DNA of 64,000 nt. It comes from Watersipora subatra. Lineage: Eukaryota > Bryozoa > Gymnolaemata > Cheilostomatida > Watersiporidae. Shown one piece after another: positions 35,201-47,200 of the stretch. Numbering within the stretch: the first letter of the stretch is position 1; each line of letters starts with the position of its first letter. A program made the position numbers and the translations under genes. The notes beneath the pieces were generated by a model. That model was not told the DNA's origin and made no database searches. It was given only the letters and a program-made list of their open reading frames with translations. The stretch spans positions 48,037,196 through 48,101,195 of the forward strand of contig NC_088708.1 in the NCBI RefSeq assembly GCF_963576615.1. The letters are read 5' to 3'.

Positions 35201-38200
35201 TTACGGTCATCGCTCACATCTTTACGTGCAGTATAATTGCAATAATAGTACCGTTAGTACAGTTGAACAAATTTTACCGTTATGAATAAAGAGTAAAACA
35301 CAGCAATAATTGTTATCACTTTCACCAAACTGCGACCTTTTGTTGTGAAAGGTGTGCCTAGCTTGTTACGATTCGTATGGTCGGCTTATACGTGAATTTT
35401 TATGAATTCACTGATTTCAGGGCTGTTTTTCTAAAGTTGGCTTATATGTGAGATTGGCTTATATACGAGGATATATGGTAGATTAAATTACAGAAAAAAA
35501 TCTTTAACATAGTAAATTGCCAAAAAACCTATCTGGAATGTGTCATAAACAGTTCCAATTTCTACTATGACTTTCATATATACCGTAAAATCTTTATTTG
35601 AACGCTGTGGAGCTCTATTTTTCAACCCTTTCCTTAGATTGTCGCTTTATAGTAAAAATGTGAACAATAATAAATACAGCCAGATGAGAAACGTGAAAGA
35701 TAACAAATACAGCCAAATGAAAAATGTGAAAGATAATAAATGCAGCCAGAAGAAAAATGTGAAAGATAATAAATGCAACCAGAAAAAAAATGTGAAAGAT
35801 AATGAATGCAACCAGATGAGAAATGTGGATGATAATAGATGCAGCCAGATGAGAAACGTGGATGATAATAGATGCAGCCAGATGAGAAACGTGAAAAATA
35901 ACAAATACAGCCAGATCAAAAATGTGAAAGATAATAAATGCAGCCAGATGAAAATGTGAAAAACAATAAATGCAGCCAGATGAGACATGTGAAAGATAAT
36001 AAATGCAGCCAGATGAAAAATGTGAAAGATAATAAATGCAGCCAGATGAGAAACGTGAAAAATAACAAATACAGCCAGATGAAAAATGTGAAAGATAATA
36101 AATGCAGCCAGATTAAAATGTGAAAAACAATAAATGCAGCCAGATGAAAAATGTGAAAGATAATAAATGCAGCCAGATTAAAATGTGAAAAACAATAAAT
36201 GCAGCCAGATGAGACATGTGAAAAACAATAAATGCAGCCAGATGAAACATGTGAAAGATAATAAATGCAGCCAGATGAGACATGTGAAAGATAATAAATG
36301 CAGCCAGATGAGACATGTGAAAGATAATAAATGCAGCCAGATGAGACATGTGAAAGATAATAAATGCAGCCAGATGAGACATGTGAAAGATAATAAATGC
36401 AGCCAGATGAAAAATGTGAAAGATAATAAATGCAGCCAAATGAAAAATGTGAAAGTAATAAATTATAGGGCACCTCTTCTCTCAGCTCTTTCCTTCTCAA
36501 CTCTACATCCTTCTTACTGAAAGGGTTGTCATCTCCAAGGGCAAGGAGTTGTCTAATCTCCTTGTTGACATGCTGAGGCTGCCGAGGAGTCAGGAGATAG
36601 AGAACAATGTGTCGGCCCCATTTGTCCTTGACCAAGTCATCTAAACGCTCCTTCACCTCTGACACGATCAACTGAGTAGAAATTGTAATACAGTCAAACC
36701 TCGACTTGCGAGTACACCTACGAATAAATTTTTCAACAAACTGGAAAATTTGAGCAAATATTTGTCTCCACATATGAAGTAATTTTCGCCATAAGACTTT
36801 CAAGACTTCTCAAACATTAAAGTTTTGAGATCAAAAGTAAAAACCAGGTATAAATTTTAAAAATAAAACTTGAATCAGATAAAATGACAATCTTTTTACT
36901 GATTACTACTTTAGTTTTTACATGAAATTTAAGCTTGATCAGATAGTTTTTTACATAGGTTTACATTATATGTTTGTTTTAAAACATTGCAAGTAGTTTT
37001 TATTGTTTTATTGTTTGTAAGTTTTTATTGTTTCTGAGCCTTCAAACAAATTACAAAAATAGAAAGTATTTTTATGAGAATAATTTCTCTGACATGCCAT
37101 AGTTCTCGACACATTTTAGAACAGAATAACTTTGCTCGTTCTGGTTTGACAATAACATCTCAAAATTTGTTAATACACAATTCGGGATTTTCAAATTCTC
37201 CAACCACTGGCCTTTACAGAAACGAACAGTGTAATAACCTGAAATATTAGTTGCGTGAATTTAGGAGAGACCCTTACCCTGATACATAAAGTAATAAATC
37301 TGGTGAAACTGTAAACAGGAAACACAGCCAGACGATGCTTCTGCAGCTGATGTATAATTTATGCGAGTCACATATGGACACATGAGGCCATATCAATTCT
37401 TGACACACAGCCAAGAGCAAAGCCTGTTCTCTCACACTTCATTTATGCATATATATAACAACAGGATATGAAGTGTAAAAACACGATAGCCAGAGGCAAA
37501 AATAATCAATTCAACAAAATCCATGCATATCTTATGGACTTACGATGTCCGATGGTACATAAATTAATGCCCTTTGTATTTCAGTAGCAGCTAAATACTT
37601 GGAGATTGTTCTGCAATACTTCAGCTAATTATGGACTATAATGCGTTCTAATAGAACCTAGATAATGAAGTTAGGCCAGTAACGGTTCACCTTAAACTGT
37701 TATTATAAATAGCCAGTCAGTGTCTTACACTCATGTATGTAACTACTATCACAATAATCTAACATTACACTGTCAAACCTATCATTTCATATGATTTTGC
37801 GCAGGAGACTACCAGTGTGAACTAGATATGTGCTACGTCCATATTTGCAAGTTTGGACTTCAGGCAATTACATAAAAACATGGTAATGTCAGATAAACCA
37901 TTACTGAATTTCTAACACAGATGCAGAATACATACATTATTTACTAGTTAACACTTTGACGCCAGTTACCCTGTCATGTGACAACTATCAATATTACATT
38001 GCGAGGCAATTAGAAATCATCTCAGAATGTCCTAATACTATAAACCAACAAATTAAGTTTCATGAAAAGTAAAGAGTGAAATAATCACAACAATAATAGT
38101 ACAGCTGATAAAAATATTTTGCCATTAAAAGTTTCTCACACAGCCGCAACGCAAAAATGACTCCTACCTGTGGCAATGACAAAAAAATGATGTAAAGACA

Positions 38201-41200
38201 CTGTAAAGCATACAGAAACAGTTTGGACAAACAATGAATGACTGTTTAACATGTTTCAAATATGTTTTACACGAAGGAAAAAATACTTATTACTATTGAG
38301 CTTAATATGTTTCTATAAGACTGTCGCTAAGGTAGTACATAGACTAGGTGAAACGTAATGACCTTATACAAAGACATAGTTCTATACTTACAACTAGTGT
38401 ACAAAACTGAACAGACGAGATTTGCAATTTTACAAAGGCTGGCAAAGTAGCTACTTTCATGGCTCAAATATTTTCTTTTAAATGAGGTAAAAGTCACAAT
38501 ATTCTAAATGGATTTGAGTTGCTTTTTAGAAACGTTTAAGAAGAAACACATTACTTGAATCTGTGACTGGCTGTACAGGTGCTATGAAAAAACCTATACA
38601 CTTTTACGCGATACTGTTGGAATCGAGCGTAAACTGCCTGCAGGTGTAGTAGAATAAAAAGTTTTGGAGATTAACATCTCTGAACAATACAAATATTAAA
38701 CATAATTGAATACTGCTCTAAGTTCATCTAATTTACCTCAAACTACATGTAGTTTCAAATTAATCAAGAATTTCTCTATGATATTATTAATGTAGTATCC
38801 AAGTAGTGAGGAGAAATCAAAGTCGATGCTTATACATTTAGGGATGTTAAAGCACATCAATTACATAATTTTTTTATCATATATTTCAATACATCAGAGT
38901 CTTGGCTTTCGAATAAGCCATTGTTTGACATGGTGAGACAAACATTGGTTGGTGTTTATAAGATTTCCCCAGAGATCTACCGCAGAAATGTTCAATGGTA
39001 TAGACTCGAAAATTGTGACATCACAATTTTCATATGCGGTGTTGTGTGCTCTTATCGCTTATTTTATTGGTTATCGCCTATATTTATCAACTACGATAAT
39101 GACGCTAGTGGCAGGCGAAGGTAGGACAACTCCAGAGAACCAATGAAGATGACAAAAGAATCAGGGTCATTAGCTCTCCATGTACAGATTATTTCTATGA
39201 TAAATAACTTACGATTCCAAGCCTCATACTATGTTTTCCCAATAATATTATGCACTAGCCTTCTCATTTTATTGTGATGTTGAGGGTTGCGACCGAGACT
39301 AAAAGTGCGATTGACATATAGTCCTAGGGCCACGCAACCGCACGTCAAAATTTAATCGATGTGGTTTCATTACATTTATCAACGACAGTATATTTATTGA
39401 AGCATAATTAATTAACCCAGAACATGTGTTTGTATTGGTCAGGCGTTAGCACGATCCCGGGCATTGTTGATTATCTAGAATCCTAGTTTATTATTAGCGC
39501 TCTCCAGGTTTAACAGCACCGATTGTCACCGAAAAGCGCAGCCTCAATGGTAGTGAAAAGGATCGACTACCTAAGGCTAAATAATAATTGTGACATCACA
39601 TAGTGGAAACCGCAACCAAGCGTTTTTTTATTGCAGGACATACTTTTGATACCGTTTTTTATAGTTCTGTTATTCTTTGTGTACTGAATATAGGCTCATT
39701 CGAAAGTCAAGACTCTGATGTATTGAACTATATAATAAAAAAATTATATAATTTATGTGCTTTAAGAACTTCAAAGAACTGTAAATTTTCTTTCTTCATA
39801 AATGATGAATGAGTTAGTACCTTCGCAACTAATTTGGTGTCATCGACTGCATCGAAGATGGCAAACAGCAGCATGTGGCCATATTCTTCTACCATGAGCT
39901 TCTCAATGTATGGCTTCAACTGTTTGACAATGAGTTTGCGCCCTTTCGCAGAACTGTACCATACTACAAACATGGCAACGCGCGCCCCCTCTCGAGTGTG
40001 AGCTATATGGGCTATATGCTCCTGTAGTGACTCCGCCATGACCTGCAAACAGACGGACAACTCCTGCTACGTGTCTGCAAACTGCTAGACTGTGATAAGA
40101 AATGCTGAACGATATTCATAGAATATTCGCAGACTATTTAAAAGAGTATTAACTTGACACATCTCATACCTACATGAATGTGTTTACCTCTTTATAAATA
40201 GCTGCTATAATCGGAAAAGTTGTAGGTTGCCCAACAACGATACACAAATTTAGCATACTAATTTGTTAGTGTTTTAATGCAAGGAAATTGCATTACAAAT
40301 GAGCAATGCATAGGCGGCTGAGTGAGAACCAGTGTGAGCCAGTTTATAAGCAGTGTCAGGATCCTAAAGTGGGACACGCAAATGTCGCAATGCCATCTGT
40401 GACAAACGTGACAGCTGACACGGTACGGTTCAACAATAAATACAAGTTGTTTCCAAAACCCATACGAGCTATGCCAATCCTTGAGCCATTTGTCATATAA
40501 ATATCGCAGCAGGTAACGTGAAAGGGGAACACGTTGCAAATTCAAACAACTACCAAAACATTAAAGAGAAACTTTGTTGCATGCGGCTAAAATGTTTCAC
40601 ACCTGTGCTACCTTTGTTGTAGTAAAATCCCACATGTATATATACTAAATCCTAAAATTGAAAGAATATATAGCACATTATACTGATATTTTAAATTAGA
40701 GGAAAACGAATACACTACATAAATTGGTCTGGTCAACTTCGAGCAGAGTAAAACCACGATGATAGCAGTAATAATAGATACCATTAATAACTCAATAGTG
40801 TCTCTCAAATGAACCTTTTACAAATTTAAGTGGAAACAAATAAAATTCAATTTAAAACCGAATAAAATTCAAAACATAATCAATTTGGTTATTCGTTTTA
40901 ATCGCTATCAATTTGACAAATTTTTTTAGAGCTCTTGCTGACCTTGATCAATAGTATTATGCACAATGAAATATTCACTCTCGTGTATTATTCATGTAGA
41001 TGAGCACTTGTTTCATTTTGAAAGACTTGATGTCAATATCCAACCTGTAACTGCCATATAAAATTATTTCATTTTATTTAATGAGGTTGTTACGGAAGAC
41101 AAATGATAAAACTTTACTATCTTGTTCACGCTTATCCGAATTTCAGTGTTTTACAATATTTTAAACAGGTTTGGATTCATGCTCAAAGTGATATTATAGT

Positions 41201-44200
41201 TTTCTTTGTAATAGATGAAATAAATACTGGATGCCGCTGCCTCTTCAGGTGCTGTTGCCACTGCTTTTTATTTTCCGTCATCAAGAAACTATGTTGTTGA
41301 ATTTAACTGGTACAGAGATTAACTAACAGATTTGTTAGTCGCATGACAGCACTCGCAGTTGTTAAGCTAAAACCAGTTTAGATGGTGATTTCTCCTTCTT
41401 CAGCCTTGACATCCATAACAAATCTTTCCCAGTAAGATTGAAGGTGGCAGCCCAGCAGATCATGAACCTGGTTCAAGGTTGTATCTGCTTACCTCTACTC
41501 CGTGTGATTGTTTCAAACTGCATGTCTCGGAATTCGGTCGAATTTAACACTTTGTTGAGAATACCTTGTTGCCTCAGGACAAAGTTTCTGGTATATTGTT
41601 AATAACAAGATTCATTTCTTGGAAGAAAATAGCAACTTTTGCACATTACCAGTAGGCCTTCAAGGTTAAACTGGTATGCTGATAGCAATCAAGCACTAAG
41701 GTTTGCCAAGGCACGCCTGCTAATAACCTCGGGGCTGTTGCCTGGATATCTGGCAATCTCAACAACAAAAAGGACGATGGAACAAAATAGTCTGAAATGA
41801 AGCATCTAAATATTATGATCTCTGTTAGCCTACTTGCATATTTGTTCAAGTCATGCTGTTGAAATGATACTTCAAATACTTAGTTGTTTGAAAAAGAGAA
41901 CTTCTTACCTAATTTCTGTATAATATCATCAGGTTTGTAACCTTAATGAAATCAAACCAGTCTATAAAAAGAATCCTGTGTATATTTGCAGTTGCGACAG
42001 TCAAAGCATTTATGTGCTATTCAACTAAATTCATTTGCAAAGCCAAATACTGACAAGTTGATATCGAAAGTGACTTGCCAACTTCCGATCCAGTAAGGAC
42101 ATATTATTTGTAATGACCCAAAGTACATACGGCTACACTGCGGTACACATATTTTGTGTACCAACAACGAAACATGTTCAAACTGTGAAACAATGACCAA
42201 AGGCTAACAATCAACCTGTAGTGTAACCACCACATCTATGTCAATGAAACACGTGCAAGTAATTGCTGGAGTTGCTCACCTGTCGGTCTGTGTCATTGGA
42301 ATACTTTAGATACTCGTAGAATAAATTATGGACAAAAGTGAATTTTAGAGCCTCCTTTTCAATAAGCCCTTCCAATGTCTCCTTCATATGCTTAAGAATA
42401 AAGGGTTTTTTCTCCGGTTTAGCTTCAAACATCTGCAAATACATTGCGCATGTTGTACAGTGTATCATAAACACCTAGAGATACATAGTACATGTTGTAC
42501 ACAGTGTATTATAAACACCTACAGACACATAGTACATTTTGTACACAGTGTATTATAAACACCTACAGATACATGGTACATGTTGTACACAGTGTATTAT
42601 AAACACCTACAGATACATAGTACATTTTGTACACAGTGTATCATAAACACCTAGAGATACATAGTACATGTTGTACACAGTGTATTATAAACACCTAAAG
42701 ATACATAGTACATGTTGTACACAGTGTATTATAAACACTTACAGATACGTAGTACATTTTGTACACAGTGTATTATAAACACCTACAGATACATAGTACA
42801 TTTTGTACAGTGTATTATAAACACCTAAAGATACATAGTACATGTTGTACACAGTATATTATAAACACCAGCGGTATATGTTAATGTTTTAATCATGAGA
42901 CAACTGGCTACAAATTAAGAAACAAAAAACTGCAAGATGTTGATTTGATAACAAATGAGGTCCTTGACCCAGCTTCCAATCTTTATCAATCACATAAATA
43001 TACCAAGAATACTAAAACTGAATAGTTTGTGGTCAAAACACCTATAACAAAATTTTCTACGACCAAAATAGTACACCAACCCAAAGTATCCATTGACGAT
43101 GTTTTCAAAAATTATGATTTCTATCAACGTAGAGGTGACAACTGAAACACGCGGATGAACAATTTTGGCAGAACCAGGTAGTTATGATTAAGAGGGAGAT
43201 GGAGAAGGTACCTGAACGAGAGACTGGTTTCCTTGAGCGAAGAGGGTGAAAGAAGGGCCGTAGAACTGTTTAGCAAAACATAGCCTCTGCTCAGCATTCG
43301 CGTATTCATTATAGGCAAACTCTACCACAGGACCTGCCAACTTGTGACCAATCAACTTTCTAGCATTCGCCATGAGCTTCTCTGTAATGAGAGAGGTGAA
43401 CTTCTTACTTTATGAAGATAGACAGCCATATTTGAAATAATCTAGGCCAGTTTAATGCAGGTCTCTAAACTTTCTTTAGAGATGGTTCTCATAATTGCAT
43501 AGTTTGAAATCTTTCATATGCAATTTAACTTACTCGTTATTTATTTAATTAACCATATCTATTCAACATTTATGTCATTACTTCAACATCTAATTTATTC
43601 ATACATATTTATTTGTGTAAACACGCCGCCACCATTGTCTACGCTCACATTAAAACACACTGACATTAGACAAAATGATGTGAGTAGCTGAAGGTCAATA
43701 AGCAAGCAAGATGAATCTCTTCAACAGATTCTTGGCAAGTATTGCTATTGTTGATCTTTAGATATTTTCAACTGTGATTTATACAAAACACTGAAGTCAA
43801 GGTAGAGGTGGTCTACTGGAACCTGTGCTAGAAATCAATAACCCTAATCTTGCCCTAAAGATGAAATAATAAAGAAGTTCTTGGCAACCATGTAAACAAG
43901 GAATTTAAAAAGCAAGCCTGCAAAGCATTTAGCAACAAATCTACCGTAAAACCTTTAATTGAAGGTCACCTCTATTTGATCACCACTTCTATTTGATATC
44001 CACTATAGGAGAAGGATTGAAAAATAGAGTGCCACCCTTCAATTGAATGCCACCTCCATTTGACCGCCAATTTGACATCCTTTGATCTTCACGAACCCAT
44101 AATAGTAAGTGAACAGAAAAAATGTCCACAAAAGGGTATTAATAATAAATCGTTTACATTAATAACAATTAATTCTCTTCTCGTAAGGCCTTTTCGTTTT

Positions 44201-47200
44201 CTTTTATTAAAAATTTGAAAGCAACACCATAGAAATAATTAACAACAGTATCAGGTAGATAGTAGCTCTTTTTTGAACGTGGTCTTGATACTTCAAAGTA
44301 CAGCGAATATAAAAACGGTTTACACTTGTGATGATGGTATATGAACAACTAGTTTTAGACTAAAAATTGTGCTTAACACACACGCGACTAAAGGTTGATC
44401 ACTACATATACGTATTTGTGTGAAATGTAACATGTAAATGTTTTGCTTTGCTTTGCTAAAAAATTGTTTCGACTAGTTCAACAAAAAATTGTTTCGACGC
44501 TAATATTGACTAGTTCAACCATGCAGAAGAAGAGTTGAAGTCAGAAGGCTTTGAGGAAGGTACTGAACAACAAGATGTTCGTTCCATTGAAAGCAACAAG
44601 CAAGAATGTAACTGGCCAAGTAAACGATGCAAATATTTTTGTTTCAAAAATGTTAATTTTTATTTCTGCTTTTATTATAAGTATGGTTCGTTTGTCATTT
44701 GTTCATGAATATACATGTATATTTGGAGCATTTGATAAATTATTGGTATATAACACATAGATTTGCAGATTTACAACATATTATTTGATAGCATCACTGC
44801 AGTAATCTGATCTTACAATAGATTGACACTCCTAACTTCTCTTCTATTGAACATAAAAAGCTAGTTTTGGCTGCAAACTGTAGCTAAAACATATCAATGA
44901 GTACAATGAGCTTTTATGCAGCATTATTAAATATAGATATAAAATAAAAACATGTCTTCAAATTTAGATTGAAATAAAAATTTAAAGCTCCATCAAATTG
45001 CAAAACAGGACACAGGCTATAATATCATCGAAAGGTTAATTGCAAGTAATTAACTGCAAAATATCAACTGTTAGAAATATTTATCAGCTTCCCAATGCGT
45101 ATTTATTTAAGCAACTTGTCATAGATCTGCAACTTGGAGGTAAGTTATAGCAGATTTATTGCGCCCAAAAAGGTTAATGCCACTCTGCCAGAAGGAGAGT
45201 GCAAAAGATAAACGACATTCGCTTCGCCCGTTAATGAGTTAAATTTAGCTTCTCAAAATTCTGATGAATATTTTGAAAACTACAATGCCACCCTCAATAT
45301 GAATGTCACTTCTAATCAAATGTCGCTGCAGGGAAAGGGTTGAAAAATAAACCGCCACAGTGTTCAAATAGAGGTCCGCCTCCTTAGAAAAGAATAAAAG
45401 TTGGAAAAACCAGTCAACATCGGCTTGACTTTCAAAACGGTAAAATAAAAGATTATTTGATCCTGCAATAGTTAGTGATTTTTTGTCTGATCAGAATAAA
45501 AATAATTCAAATGATAGAAGTGAAGTAAACTTTTTGGACTTTTAATATACTTGGAATATACAGAGAAAACGATCGTTATGGTGGCTCGCACGGCTACGTT
45601 ATAGCGTTTGACTCTACCGAAAAGAAAATGCTTCCAAGCATTTCATGCAGGGACAATTGCACATGGTTGTATTTTTTTAGTAGTAGATACAGTGAAACTC
45701 GGATAACTCAAACTTCAAGGGACCGAGCAAAAGTGTTCGAATTATCAGAGCGTTCAAGTTATCAGAGCACTGTCACAAGTCCATGTATTTACTTATTTAT
45801 TAGTAGATACATGTACATATACAAACTATAATATAAATCAAAAGCACAAATGGCTTGTTTCAAATTAAATGCTTCTAATGTAAAGTTTAAAACGTTTTTA
45901 TCAAAAAGTATAGAGATTTTTCTATCCCTTGAGATTGGTTTGTTGTTTGAGGTGATGTTATTGCCAGGACGTTTTTTAGATTGACATTGGCAAAACTTGA
46001 TCGTTGCTGAAATGCTCAAAAGAAAAGACATCTTTTTCTTTTGAGCGTTTTACTCACGATCAATTTTGCCGATTTTTCTTGAAGTTTATGCAAAGATTAC
46101 CTTACTTTACCTGAGATTCGTTAAGAGCAACACTCCGAGGCAGTTCAATTAAAAGTTTTACGAGGTTTTACGGTACATTGTATATCACTCACGCTTTTTG
46201 AATGGATACTTATTGAATGTACACACGTATTCTGTGTTTAGGCCAAACGATGAATAGTTTTTTTAGCTAAGACAACGTATATGTTTAATTACAACAATTT
46301 TTAAGACGTTTTAATCATTCAACATTCCGACGTTGATTCAACACGGAATCAACGTCGAAAAAGCCATCACAGGCTAGCCGGGTCACGCACTCAAGGATTT
46401 TCGCCACGCAAATACAAAACAAAAACAACATGCTGTTTTTGTTTTGTATGTGCGTGGCGAAAATCCTTGCGCGCGTGACCCGGCTAGCCCGTGCTATTCA
46501 TCGTATAGCAGTATAAATCAAATTTCACCAAACCTTTAGAAAAGTCGTTGACAAAAATATTTTGCCGATGGAGGTAATAACGACGCTTATGAATTACGAA
46601 AATTTGAGGTTTACCTCTATGGCTTGGAATAAAGTGATTTTCTAAAGCGATAGCAACCGTTTCGGTAGCCGTTGGGCAAAAAACAGTTCGAATTAACAGT
46701 GTTGAGTTCGAGTTATATAGAGCCATTTATCATTGCGTGGGAACGGACCAAGCAAATCCATTCGAGTTAACCATGTGTTCGCTATATCCGAGGGCGAGTT
46801 ATCCATGTTTCACTGTATATAAATGAATGTTTATGTACAAGAATTTTTGTTCATATAAATAAATTTAAGATTTGAGCTATGCATGTTCATAAAATATCGA
46901 TTTTATTGAATTTTCGAAAATAAATTACACAAGTTTCGGTTGCTTTTGGGGGCTTATACCTGGTCAAAGGGTTAATAAGCTGTTTTGTAGGCACAAAATA
47001 TGTGGAAATGAGATTACAAGCTCTTAAAAGCTCAAAAACGAACAGTTAATCGCCGCCATCACGAGACCGCCATAGATTAGAATCTCTTTCCCAAACGGCT
47101 CAAATGGGACGTAGTTGTACAAGATGGCTTCTGTTTACACTTTCATGCAACCTCATTCGTCGAAATATTTTCACAAATATACTTCAAGCATTCAATAAAA

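Larger units (their letters stand above)
45387..46971. mobile_element. Family C copy 2, left-truncated and split by an insertion
   Basis: 45387-45670 repeats 26430-26700 closely (GTTGGAAAAACCAGTCAACA, GGTGGCTCGCACGGCTACGT). The right end GGTCAAAGGG followed by TTAA appears at 46962-46975, beyond the pogo-like insertion at 45690-46815. The left terminus is lost at the junction with family B. Confidence 0.75.

Noticed and set aside
35567-36520. Several long repetitive open frames on both strands as separate proteins
   Set aside because: They are frames of the 33-bp minisatellite; open only because the period is a multiple of three. Only the read-through from the PUM3 exon is kept as a finding.
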